Source of the DNA: Chitinophagaceae bacterium
GTDB lineage: Bacteria > Bacteroidota > Bacteroidia > Chitinophagales > Chitinophagaceae
Length of the DNA: 64,000 nt
Assembly: GCA_017307735.1 (NCBI GenBank)
Contig: JAFKGR010000009.1
Location: 1 to 64,000, forward strand
Direction of reading: 5' to 3'
Part shown: positions 46,053 through 54,848 of the stretch, piece by piece
How positions within the stretch are numbered: position 1 is the stretch's first letter
Layout of the letters: each line of letters starts with the position of its first letter
Position numbers and translations under genes: made by a program
Notes under the pieces: generated by a model
Database searches by the model: none
Seen by the model: only the letters and a program-made list of their open reading frames with translations
What the model was told of the DNA's origin: nothing

Positions 46053-48482
46053 TTACGGTTTGGTTTGTTTGGTAATGAAATTACCCGAACTTTTAATAAA
46101 GCCGGCATATTTATTCATCACTGCCTGGCTTTGTTGTTTGCCGTCAATAAATAAAATTCCGTCCTGGACAGCCAATGAAAATGAGGAAGAATTAATCAGG
46201 CCGTCATTGGTCAGTTGTTTGATAAAATCAGCAATGGTATTCTGGACTGCCTTATCACTGCTACCATATTGCAATTGCCAGATATCGCTGCCTTGCATGG
46301 ATACTTCTTTCTGCATTTTTTCCAGACTTTCAATTTTATCTTGTCTTTCATTGATTATCGAACCGTGAAACATGGTTGCCAATGTTGGTGCAATAACCAA
46401 AGAAATAATGCTCATTAATTTGATGAGGATATTCATACTTGGACCGCTGGTATCCTTAAACGGATCGCCGACAGTATCACCGGTTACTGATGCTTTGTGA
46501 GGTTCACTTCCTTTGTAGTGAGTTTCGTTATTGATGACAGCTCCTTTTTCAAAAGATTTTTTTGCATTGTCCCATGCGCCTCCGGCATTGTTCTGGAAAA
46601 TACCGAGAAGTACGCCACTTGCTGTTGCACCGGCGAGAAATCCACCCAATACTTCTGGGCCAAAAACAAATCCGATAAATAATGGCGCTGCAAATGCAAT
46701 CGCGCCGGGGCCTAACATTTTTTTAATAGAAGCATCGGTACTGATGGCCACACATTTCTCGTATTCAGGTTTGCCTGTTCCTTCCAATATTCCGGGTATA
46801 GTACGGAATTGCCTTCTCACTTCTTCCACCATCGACATGGCAGCCTGCCCAACTGCACGGATTGCCAGTGATGAAAATATGTAAGGGATCATCGCTCCTA
46901 CAAACAGACCGGCTAAAACCGGCGCCCTGTAAATGTCAATGCCATCAATTTTTGCAATGCCAACAAATGCTGCGAAAAGTGCGAGTGATGTCAATGCGGC
47001 TGATGCAATGGCAAATCCTTTGCCGGTGGCGGCAGTTGTATTTCCGACAGCATCCAGAATATCTGTTTTCTCACGTACTTCTTTCGGCAATTCAGACATC
47101 TCGGCAATGCCGCCGGCATTGTCTGCGATTGGTCCGAATGCGTCGATTGCCAATTGCATTGCGGTGGTAGCCATCATTCCTGCCGAAGCAATGGCAACGC
47201 CGTAAAGGCCTGCAAAGAAATAAGAGAAATAAATACCTGCAGACAAAACTATCATCAGCGAAGCTGTACTTTCCATTCCTACAGCAATACCCCCGATGAT
47301 ATTGGTGGCGTGACCGGTAGCGCTCTGGCGGACAATACTGTTTACCGGACGTTTGCCGATCGCTGTAAAATATTCTGTAAAAAAGCTCATCAAAGTTCCG
47401 ACGACCAAACCTGTAATGATGGCTCCGTAAACTCCGTATTTTGTAAAATGATGACCTCTCAAAGTTAATTCTGAGTCCGGGAGAATCCAGTTGACGATAA
47501 AGAAACTGACAATTGCCATTAAAACAATGGCGCCCCAGTTTCCTAAGTTGAGGGCTTTTTGAACAACCGATGTATTCAGACTTGCACTTTCAGATATTTT
47601 TACAAAAAAGCTACCAACCATTGAAAAAATAATTCCCACACCTGCAATTACCATTGGTAAAAGAATCGGACCCATTCCTCCGAAAGCATCAGAAGAAAGT
47701 GTTTCACGTCCTAAAACCATCGTTGCCAAAATGGTAGCCACATAAGACCCGAAAAGGTCTGCGCCCATACCTGCCACATCACCTACGTTGTCACCCACAT
47801 TGTCGGCAATGGTAGCTGGATTGCGGGGATCATCTTCCGGAATGCCGGCTTCTACTTTACCAACCAGATCGGCACCCACATCTGCGGCTTTTGTATAAAT
47901 ACCTCCGCCCACACGTGCAAAAAGTGCGATACTTTCAGCGCCCAGGCTGAATCCTGTCAATACTTCAATGGTGCGTTCCATCTCTGCGCTGTTGGCAGCA
48001 GCTTCGGGTGCGAAAATTGCTTTTAAAATGATAAATAATCCACTAAGTCCAAGCACCGCCAAACCCGTCACTCCAAAACCCATTACACTACCTCCGGCAA
48101 AAGAAACCTTCAATGCCTTGGCCAGACTGGATCTTGCGGCATGAGCTGTTCTCACATTGGCTTTGGTGGCCACCTTCATTCCGATGAAACCTGCACATGC
48201 GCTGAAAAGCCCACCTGAAATAAATGCAATTGCAATTGACCAGTGGTTATGGGGATTGCTTGCTCCCATAACGCCAAGGAGAATGGCAACTATGATGACA
48301 AAATATGAGATAACCCGATATTCAGATTTCAGAAAGGCCATAGCGCCGTTGGCAATATGACTGCTGATTTCTTTCATCTTGTCATTCCCTGCATCCTGCT
48401 TCCCTACCCAAACATATTTCAGGAAAGTAAAAATAAGCCCGATCACAGCCATTACCGGCGCTAAGTAAACCAGATTGTTCAT
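46053..48482 (-). CDS. hppA: Membrane-bound ion-translocating pyrophosphatase
   Basis: This is a 16-helix pyrophosphatase that couples PPi hydrolysis to Na+ and/or H+ export. The catalytic loop [22 protein letters not shown], then [25 protein letters not shown], is complete. The NTTAATGKG segment has Ala where K+-independent enzymes have Lys, indicating a K+-dependent type, usually Na+-pumping. At 809 residues it is longer than usual: after the last helix it has about 90 extra residues with alternating charged and hydrophobic character. It is a single gene with a terminator and an upstream -7 box. Confidence 0.93.
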   Translation of the reverse strand: MNNLVYLAPVMAVIGLIFTFLKYVWVGKQDAGNDKMKEISSHIANGAMAFLKSEYRVISYFVIIVAILLGVMGASNPHNHWSIAIAFISGGLFSACAGFIGMKVATKANVRTAHAARSSLAKALKVSFAGGSVMGFGVTGLAVLGLSGLFIILKAIFAPEAAANSAEMERTIEVLTGFSLGAESIALFARVGGGIYTKAADVGADLVGKVEAGIPEDDPRNPATIADNVGDNVGDVAGMGADLFGSYVATILATMVLGRETLSSDAFGGMGPILLPMVIAGVGIIFSMVGSFFVKISESASLNTSVVQKALNLGNWGAIVLMAIVSFFIVNWILPDSELTLRGHHFTKYGVYGAIITGLVVGTLMSFFTEYFTAIGKRPVNSIVRQSATGHATNIIGGIAVGMESTASLMIVLSAGIYFSYFFAGLYGVAIASAGMMATTAMQLAIDAFGPIADNAGGIAEMSELPKEVREKTDILDAVGNTTAATGKGFAIASAALTSLALFAAFVGIAKIDGIDIYRAPVLAGLFVGAMIPYIFSSLAIRAVGQAAMSMVEEVRRQFRTIPGILEGTGKPEYEKCVAISTDASIKKMLGPGAIAFAAPLFIGFVFGPEVLGGFLAGATASGVLLGIFQNNAGGAWDNAKKSFEKGAVINNETHYKGSEPHKASVTGDTVGDPFKDTSGPSMNILIKLMSIISLVIAPTLATMFHGSIINERQDKIESLEKMQKEVSMQGSDIWQLQYGSSDKAVQNTIADFIKQLTNDGLINSSSFSLAVQDGILFIDGKQQSQAVMNKYAGFIKSSGNFITKQTKP

Positions 48483-48515
48483 AAAAGTGTTTTAGTACTG
48501 AATTTTTTTGGACGG

Positions 48516-48523
48516 CAAAAATA
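48516..48523 (-). promoter_or_regulatory. Bacteroidota-type -7 box upstream of hppA
   Basis: The reverse strand reads TATTTTTG, an exact TAnnTTTG match, 33 bp before the hppA ATG. No good TTG lies at the expected -33 distance. Confidence 0.4.
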
Positions 48524-48643
48524 GGGCAAATGAGGTAATAATGGTATATAAAGCTTCACCGGTGAGAGGCTTAATTGTGTATAACTCAAAAGAAAAGTAG
48601 TGGGAAAAACCGAAGCCGCAGGATGCAGGACCTGTTGGGTTTG

Positions 48644-48714
48644 AGGTCCCGAGCAGATTCGAACTGCTGTGGAAGCTTTTGCAGAGCTCTACCTAACCAC
48701 TCGGTCACGGGACC
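48644..48714 (-). tRNA. tRNA-Cys (anticodon GCA)
   Basis: The reverse strand folds into a complete cloverleaf. The acceptor stem is GGTCCCG / CGGGACC, the anticodon stem-loop GAGCT-CTGCAAA-AGCTT carries GCA, and the T-stem AGCAG / CTGCT has a TTCGAAT loop. The discriminator is U, the identity base for tRNA-Cys. CCA is not encoded, consistent with a CCA-adding enzyme gene at 58.9 kb. It is an isolated single tRNA. Confidence 0.95.
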
Positions 48715-49081
48715 ATTTTTTTAAAGCGCTCAAAGGTAGGAAATAAAAGATTCAAATCTGACAGAACAAAACGGAGATTTGATTATTTTTTATGAGTTCG
48801 GCAATTCTTCAAATTGATTGAACCCCGGAATGCACAATACTGAAAAGGATTTACGATTGATCAGAATTTTCCTGGAATTTTATTTTCCCTTTTTATTTTT
48901 TGGATTTTTAAAGAAATTGCTACCGCCATTACTTTTAAAAAACTATGTCATTGAAAAAAAATGGATTTTTAAAAGGAAGGTCTTTGTGTACGCGATCTTC
49001 ATTTTAAAAAACGATGAAATTGTATTGCCATCTGTGAATCGTTTATTTTTTCGTTGAGAGAAATGATTTCATTTTTTTTGA
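48715..49081. other. Intergenic region with no gene seen
   Basis: This region contains the tRNA-Cys promoter side and AT-rich DNA. A 79-codon frame on the + strand (48818-49057) begins at TTG and is Phe/Lys/Leu-rich because of the base composition; I do not call it. Confidence 0.4.
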
Positions 49082-49774
49082 TTAGAATCTGTCAAATACG
49101 AGTTTGTTTTTATCAACGCCCAATTCCTGAAGGCTTTCACAAATACTGTCTATCATAGCATTAGGGCCGCACACATAAAAATATTTTGAAAAATCCGTTA
49201 TTCTCCTCCTGAGATAGTTTTTATCAATCCGTGAATTTTCGTACCGGGAAGTTTTTTCCCTTGTCAGCGTATTGATAAAATTTCTTCCCAGCATTTTTTC
49301 AAATTCATCTTTCAAAATAATATCCGCAGATGTTTTATTGGAAAAGAAAAGCTCATTGTTCCCAACCATTCCATCTTTATAAAGCTGACGAAAAATAGAA
49401 ATAAACGGAGTAACTCCGGCACCGCCTGCGATGAATATACCTTCTCCCTTATACTGAATTGAGCCGAAAACATCATGCAGGATCAGTTCTGTGCCGGGTT
49501 TTAATTTGCTCAACTGATCTGTGATCCCTTTGTGTTCCGGATAAATTTTAATGGTAAATTCAAGATAATCCCAATCATTGAGGCCTGTAAACGTAAAGGG
49601 TTTTCGCACATTCTTCCATCCGGGAAGATTGATGACTATGTCTGTTGCCTGTCCGGGTTTGAAAGGATAGGATTCTGGTTTACTAAGTGTAAACCTTTTT
49701 ACATCGTGGGTTACATTTTCTGTTGCCAATAACTTAACCCGATGTTCTTCTATCCAACTCGGTTCCATTTTCAT
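49082..49774 (-). CDS. Ferredoxin/flavodoxin reductase-like FAD oxidoreductase
   Basis: The 230-residue protein has the FNR fold. The FAD-binding part (about 1-100) is a variant of R-x-Y-S/T (RKPFTFTGL). The NAD(P)-binding part has IFIAGGAGVTPFISIFRQL and the C-terminal YFYVCGPNAMIDSI. It lacks an N- or C-terminal 2Fe-2S ferredoxin domain, so it must work with a separate carrier. The partner and physiological role are not clear. It lies 101 bp downstream of pckA on the same strand. Confidence 0.85.
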   Translation of the reverse strand: MKMEPSWIEEHRVKLLATENVTHDVKRFTLSKPESYPFKPGQATDIVINLPGWKNVRKPFTFTGLNDWDYLEFTIKIYPEHKGITDQLSKLKPGTELILHDVFGSIQYKGEGIFIAGGAGVTPFISIFRQLYKDGMVGNNELFFSNKTSADIILKDEFEKMLGRNFINTLTREKTSRYENSRIDKNYLRRRITDFSKYFYVCGPNAMIDSICESLQELGVDKNKLVFDRF

Positions 49775-49875
49775 GAAATTATATTTTTATAAATCTCTGT
49801 CCTTATCGATTTTTATTGCCTGAACAACCGATTCAAAAAGAAAGCCAAATAAGGTGAAGATTTGAGATAAATATT

Positions 49876-51480
49876 TCAGACCCGTGGCCCGGCATCTAAA
49901 ACGGCTTTGGAAGCATGTGCTTTAAACTTTTCAAAGTTCCTGATAAACAAGTGTGCAAGATCCTTTGCCTTTTTATCATGTTCATTTTTGTCGGCCCATG
50001 TATCTCGCGGGTCCAGAATTTCGGAAGGGACACCCGGACATTCCTGAATCATCATGATTCCAAAAACAGGATGGGGCTTGCACGGAACATTTTCCAATTT
50101 GCCACTTAGGGCAGCCGCAATCATGGCGCGCGTATAAGAAAGTTTTATTCTGCTACCCACACCGTATGAACCGCCGCTCCACCCGGTATTGACCATCCAA
50201 ACATTTACCTGATGTTTCTCAATATTCTTTCCCAGCATATCTGCATATTCAATCGGATGTAAGGGGAGGAATGGAGCGCCAAAACATGCGCTGAACACGG
50301 GTTTAGGTTCGTTAATTCCTTCTTCGGTACCCGCAATTTTGGCTGTGTATCCCGAGATAAACTGATACATCGCCTGTTCGGTATTCAGTTTGCTGAGCGG
50401 TGGCAAAATTCCATACGCATCGCAGGTAAGCAGAAAAATATTTTTTGGCAACGGGCCGATAGAGGGGATGAGTGCATGATCAATAAATGAAATCGGATAG
50501 CTTACTCTTGTATTTTCGGTAATTTTTTTACTGGAAAAGTCAATTCTATTTGTTCCTTTAAAAAAGGTAACATTTTCTACCAAAGCCCCCGGGCGGATTG
50601 CATTATATATATCCGGTTCCTTTTCAGGATTCAGATCAATCGTTTTTGCATAACACCCGCCTTCGAAATTGAAAACGGAATTATCTGTCCATCCATGCTC
50701 ATCATCTCCGATCAGTTTTCTCGACGGATCTGCACTCAGCGTAGTCTTCCCTGTACCGCTCAAACCAAAAAACAAGGCGGTATCGTTTTTATCTCCCACA
50801 CTTGCTGAGCAGTGCATGCTCAAAATACCTTTTTGATGAGGAAGAATAAAGTTCAGAATGGAGAATACCCCTTTCTTTACTTCCCCCGTGTATTTTGATC
50901 CACCGATCAGAATCATCTTTTTTGAGAAACTGACTAAAGTGAAATTTCCCTGCCGGGTGCCGTCTGTTTCAGGATCGGCAAGGAAGGACGGAATATGGAG
51001 AATACTCCAGTCGGCCTTAAAATTCTCTAAATCTTTTTCTTCCGGACGCAGGAACATATTATATGCAAACAAATTGCCCGAAGGCTCTTCATTCACGATC
51101 CTTATTTTTAAACGGAAGGCGGGATCAGCACATGCGTAACAATCGCGAACCCAGATTTCTTTGTCAGTGAGGCTAGCAATCATTTTCTTCAGAATATTTT
51201 CAAAATGTTTTTCTTCAAAAGGCTGATTGATGTCATTCCAGTCAACTGCTTTTTCTGTAATCCTGTCTTTGACAATGAATTTATCCTTTGGGCTGCGTCC
51301 TGTAAATTTTCCGGTGTTGATGACCAAAGCACCTCTTTCACTAATACGGCCCTCATTTCTTTCCACTGTTTGTTTAATCAATTCTTCCGGAGATAGCTGA
51401 TAATGAATTTTTCCTGCGGATGATATACCAATCGCGTGTAAAAGGTTTTTGGGCATGAACATAATAGTTGGGACTGACAT
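49876..51480 (-). CDS. pckA: Phosphoenolpyruvate carboxykinase (ATP)
   Basis: PckA makes PEP from oxaloacetate with ATP, the first step of gluconeogenesis. The kinase-1a P-loop GLSGTGKTTLSADP, the kinase-2/metal segment LIGDDEHGW and FEGGCYAKTIDL, and the N-terminal NTGKFTGRSPKDKFIV are all present. Length (534) is standard for the ATP type. A TTG-N17-TATCTTCG promoter lies 21-48 bp upstream of the start codon. Confidence 0.96.
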   Translation of the reverse strand: MSVPTIMFMPKNLLHAIGISSAGKIHYQLSPEELIKQTVERNEGRISERGALVINTGKFTGRSPKDKFIVKDRITEKAVDWNDINQPFEEKHFENILKKMIASLTDKEIWVRDCYACADPAFRLKIRIVNEEPSGNLFAYNMFLRPEEKDLENFKADWSILHIPSFLADPETDGTRQGNFTLVSFSKKMILIGGSKYTGEVKKGVFSILNFILPHQKGILSMHCSASVGDKNDTALFFGLSGTGKTTLSADPSRKLIGDDEHGWTDNSVFNFEGGCYAKTIDLNPEKEPDIYNAIRPGALVENVTFFKGTNRIDFSSKKITENTRVSYPISFIDHALIPSIGPLPKNIFLLTCDAYGILPPLSKLNTEQAMYQFISGYTAKIAGTEEGINEPKPVFSACFGAPFLPLHPIEYADMLGKNIEKHQVNVWMVNTGWSGGSYGVGSRIKLSYTRAMIAAALSGKLENVPCKPHPVFGIMMIQECPGVPSEILDPRDTWADKNEHDKKAKDLAHLFIRNFEKFKAHASKAVLDAGPRV

Positions 51481-51500
51481 GAAAGGTTTTTTGGTTTTTA

Positions 51501-51532
51501 CGAAGATAGATATACAATTACCTTACAAAAAA
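51501..51532 (-). promoter_or_regulatory. Putative promoter of pckA
   Basis: The reverse strand reads TTTTTTG (51532-51526), a 17-bp spacer and TATCTTCG (51508-51501), one base from TAnnTTTG. The implied leader is about 16 nt. Confidence 0.45.
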
Positions 51533-51752
51533 GTGGAACAGAGCCTGATAACTGTTCATTCGTTTTAAGAAATATTGAAAACGGTTTTTTATCTCTAACC
51601 CTTTTCTTAGAAGAGTAAATAATATCTTATTACTTTTTCAAATGATTAGATCCTTTGAAAACTTTTTAGAATTTTCATGTATTGATTACATATACCCCGG
51701 GATAAAATGAGAAAAAATTAATCTTGTATCTTGCGATTTTAAAACAAATCTC

Positions 51753-53045
51753 ATGCGTAATCTTCCACTCAATCCAAAATTATTTATTGAAAACCGAAAA
51801 CGTTTTGTAGCCAGGATGGAGCCCAACTCCATAGCAATTTTTAACAGTAATGATGAAATGCCATTGAATGGAGATGCCATTTATCCGTTTGTTCAAAATG
51901 CAGATTTATTTTGGTTGTGCGGTATATATCAGGAAGATACCATGGTGGTTCTTTTCCCGGATAATCCGGATAAAGATTTCAGGGAAGTGTTGGTTCTGAC
52001 CAGGCCCAATGAGTTGAAAGAAAAATGGAACGGATTCCGCCTCCGGAAAAATGAAGCAGAAAATATCTCAGGAATCAAAAATATTATCTGGCTTGATGAA
52101 CTCGAATCTTATCTGCAGGTGTGGATTCATCTGGCAGATACCATTTATCTCAATACAAATGAAAATGACAGAAAGTCGAGTGAAATTGAAACGAGGGATT
52201 ACCGGTACGCACATTATTTGAAAAACCGTTTTCCCGGGCATCAATACAGAAGAAGTGCAAAGCTCATGCGCGAACTCAGAGAGATCAAAACAGCTTACGA
52301 AGTGGAAGTAATGAGCAAAGCAATGGACATCACCGAAAAAACTTTTCGCCATCTGCTCGGCTTTATTCATCCGGGTGTAATGGAATATGAAATCGAAGGA
52401 GAAATCTGGAAATACTTTATTTCAAACCGTGCTGATGGCCCGGCTTATGGAAGTATTATTGCAAGTGGTGACAACGCCCGGATTCTGCATTATGTGAATA
52501 ACAATAAAGAATGTAAAAACGGCGATTTGATATTGATGGATTTTGGTGCTTGTTACGGTCATTACAATGCCGACCTCACGCGAACAGTGCCGGTCAATGG
52601 TAAATTTTCCAGGAGGCAAAAGGAAGTTTACAATGCATGTCTCGAACTGCACAGGTACTGTGCTTCCATTTTGAAACCGGGAATAACAGTAAATGAATAT
52701 CATTCAAAAGTGGGTGATAAAGCCACGGCTCTTTTCCAGAAAATCGGATTGCTGACTAAGACAGATGTGAAAAATGAAGATCCCAAAAACAGAGCATACC
52801 GTAAATATCTCTATCATGGTATTTCACATCACCTCGGTGTAGATGTGCATGATCTGGGAACAAAAACAGAAGCCGTAAAAACCGGGATGGTATTTACTAT
52901 TGAACCGGGAATATATATTGAAGAAGAAAAGATGGGAATCCGTATAGAAAACAATTATTGGATTACAAAATCGGGAAATAAAGACCTGATGAAGAGCATT
53001 CCCATTACGGCGGAAGAAATCGAAACCTTAATGAGTAAGAAATAG
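51753..53045 (+). CDS. pepP: Xaa-Pro aminopeptidase (aminopeptidase P)
   Basis: This 430-residue M24B peptidase removes N-terminal residues ahead of proline. The N-terminal domain (AMP_N) covers about 1-150. The pita-bread domain has all metal ligands: Asp in LMDFGACYGHYNADLTRT (two Asp), His in ISHHLGVDVHD, Glu in FTIEPGIY and Glu in IRIENNYWI. No signal peptide is seen, so it is probably cytoplasmic. It is followed by pssA after 10 bp. Confidence 0.93.
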   Translation: MRNLPLNPKLFIENRKRFVARMEPNSIAIFNSNDEMPLNGDAIYPFVQNADLFWLCGIYQEDTMVVLFPDNPDKDFREVLVLTRPNELKEKWNGFRLRKNEAENISGIKNIIWLDELESYLQVWIHLADTIYLNTNENDRKSSEIETRDYRYAHYLKNRFPGHQYRRSAKLMRELREIKTAYEVEVMSKAMDITEKTFRHLLGFIHPGVMEYEIEGEIWKYFISNRADGPAYGSIIASGDNARILHYVNNNKECKNGDLILMDFGACYGHYNADLTRTVPVNGKFSRRQKEVYNACLELHRYCASILKPGITVNEYHSKVGDKATALFQKIGLLTKTDVKNEDPKNRAYRKYLYHGISHHLGVDVHDLGTKTEAVKTGMVFTIEPGIYIEEEKMGIRIENNYWITKSGNKDLMKSIPITAEEIETLMSKK

Positions 53046-53055
53046 GAAGTATTTT

Positions 53056-53847
53056 GTGAAAGAAATGAAACTCATTCCCAATCTGTTTACTCTTCTGAAT
53101 CTTTTTACAGGAGTTATAGCAATCATATTTGCTTTGCAGACCGAGGCTATTTACATTACGCAGGACGATCAGATGGTCAGTAGTTTTAATATTCCCGAAC
53201 GGCTGGCGCTGGCAGGTATTTGTATTTTTATCGCTGCTGTTTTTGACTTCTTTGATGGATTTATTTCGCGCCTGCTCAAAGCATCAAGTGAATTGGGTAA
53301 GCAACTGGATTCTTTGAGTGATGTGGTAAGCTTTGGTGTGGCGCCGGCGGTAATTATTTACCAGTTGTTGCGGATGAGCTATGCAAAGGAACCACACGGG
53401 CTTGATGTTTCCCTTGTGTACCTCTGGCCCGCGATTGTTATTGCCTGTGCTGCGGCTTACAGATTGGGCAAATTCAATCTGGCCGAAGATCAGAAGACTT
53501 CATTTAAGGGTGTACCCACTCCGGCGGCAGCGCTTCTTGTAGCATCTTTGCCATTAATTATTCATTTTGGAGATTATCCGGTTTTCAGCTCATTTATTAC
53601 AAACAAATGGATTTTGTATCTGTGCATTGTTATTCTTAGTTATCTGATGGTGAGTGAACATCGCATGATGGCACTTAAATTCACTAATTTTAAAATCAAA
53701 GAGAAATTGGATCTGGTCATACTTCTGGTGATTGCTGTTATTTCCGCAATCCTGTTTAAATGGCTTGCGGTTCCGATAGTTTTTCTTTTTTATGTAATTA
53801 TTTCCCTGGTTTTAAACAAAAAATATCAAAAGAATGTTCATAGCTGA
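53056..53847 (+). CDS. pssA: CDP-diacylglycerol-serine O-phosphatidyltransferase
   Basis: PssA makes phosphatidylserine from CDP-diacylglycerol and serine in the inner membrane. The CDP-alcohol phosphatidyltransferase motif D-x2-D-G-x3-R…G-x3-D-x3-D is visible (FDFFDGFISRLLKASSELGKQ, then LDSLSD). About eight helices are predicted in 263 residues. The start may be the GTG at 53056 or the ATG at 53065. The end overlaps purS by 14 bp. Its substrate is the product of CdsA encoded at 7 kb. Confidence 0.92.
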   Translation: MKEMKLIPNLFTLLNLFTGVIAIIFALQTEAIYITQDDQMVSSFNIPERLALAGICIFIAAVFDFFDGFISRLLKASSELGKQLDSLSDVVSFGVAPAVIIYQLLRMSYAKEPHGLDVSLVYLWPAIVIACAAAYRLGKFNLAEDQKTSFKGVPTPAAALLVASLPLIIHFGDYPVFSSFITNKWILYLCIVILSYLMVSEHRMMALKFTNFKIKEKLDLVILLVIAVISAILFKWLAVPIVFLFYVIISLVLNKKYQKNVHS

Positions 53848-54085
53848 AATAGACATCATGCTTCTGAAAGATTTACTTGACCCTGCCGGCAAGGCGGTTC
53901 TTGGGGGGTTGGAAAAGTTGGATATAAAAGGTGTGAAAGATGTTCGGATTGGTAAACATATCCGGTTATTTTTTCCTGACAGTACCAGAGAGGAAGCCGA
54001 AAAATCAGCACAGGATGCTGTGAAGAAGCTGCTTGCCAATCAGGTGATGGAATATGCTGAAATCCGCATTGTTCAGGAAGATTAA
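53834..54085 (+). CDS. purS: Phosphoribosylformylglycinamidine synthase subunit PurS
   Basis: This small 83-residue subunit bridges PurL and PurQ in the FGAM synthase complex. It has the family pattern AEIDIMLLKDLLDPAGKAVLGGLEKL and VKDVRIGKHIRLFF. It is needed with small-type PurL such as the one at 1.6 kb. The gene overlaps pssA by 14 bp and is followed 11 bp later by rsmI, so it depends on the transcript of unrelated genes. Confidence 0.92.
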   Translation: MFIAEIDIMLLKDLLDPAGKAVLGGLEKLDIKGVKDVRIGKHIRLFFPDSTREEAEKSAQDAVKKLLANQVMEYAEIRIVQED

Positions 54086-54096
54086 AACCTGAAGTC

Positions 54097-54783
54097 ATGC
54101 TTTACATTGTACCAACTCCCATCGGCAATTTGGCAGACATTACATTGAGGGCGCTTGACGTTTTAAAAAAAGTAGATCTAATTCTCGCTGAAGATACACG
54201 CAATTCGGGGAAACTTCTCAAACATTACGAAATCGAAATCAGACTGATGGCCTATCATCAGCACAATGAACATCAGGTTACAGATGAATTGGTAAAGAGA
54301 CTTGGCTCAGGAGAAAATATGGCCATGATTACCGATGCCGGTACGCCGGGGATCAGTGACCCTGCGTTCATGCTGGTGAGGGAATGTATCCGTCAGCATA
54401 TTAAAGTAGAATGCTTGCCGGGCGCAACTGCTTTTGTTCCGGCGTTGATTAATAGTGGAATTCCTTCGAATCGTTTTTGCTTTGAAGGTTTTTTACCTGT
54501 AAAAAAAGGGAGACAGACGTTTTTAAATTCTGTTGTAAACGAAAGCCGGACAATGATTTTTTATGAAAGCCCTTTCAGGTTGTTGAAAACACTCGCGGAT
54601 TTTAGCCTGGTATTTGGCAAAGACAGGCAATGCAGCGTGAGCAGGGAATTGACAAAAATATTTGAAGAAAATATCAGAGGAACGATTGAAGAAGTTTACA
54701 AATATTTTGAGAATAAAAATATTAAGGGCGAAATTGTCATCGTCGTAGAAGGAAACAAACCGCAAAGGAATGCGGAAGATTGA
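54097..54783 (+). CDS. rsmI: 16S rRNA (cytidine(1402)-2'-O)-methyltransferase
   Basis: RsmI methylates C1402 in the decoding centre of 16S rRNA. The tetrapyrrole-methylase fold is clear: LYIVPTPIGNLADITLRAL at the N-terminus, ILAEDTRNSGKLLKHY, MITDAGTPGISDPAFMLV and the ESPFRLLKTL segment. Length (228) is normal. It overlaps by 4 bp an in-frame upstream extension of the M1 peptidase, whose true start is later. Confidence 0.95.
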   Translation: MLYIVPTPIGNLADITLRALDVLKKVDLILAEDTRNSGKLLKHYEIEIRLMAYHQHNEHQVTDELVKRLGSGENMAMITDAGTPGISDPAFMLVRECIRQHIKVECLPGATAFVPALINSGIPSNRFCFEGFLPVKKGRQTFLNSVVNESRTMIFYESPFRLLKTLADFSLVFGKDRQCSVSRELTKIFEENIRGTIEEVYKYFENKNIKGEIVIVVEGNKPQRNAED

Positions 54784-54848
54784 GAATTGGAAAATCGATT
54801 CTTATTATTTTAAGAATTCAGATCAGATTTAAATTGAAATTTTACAAC

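Noticed and set aside
48818..49057. A 79-codon + strand frame after the tRNA-Cys gene
   Set aside because: TTG start, composition dominated by Phe, Leu, Lys and Ile as expected from AT-rich DNA, and no motif.
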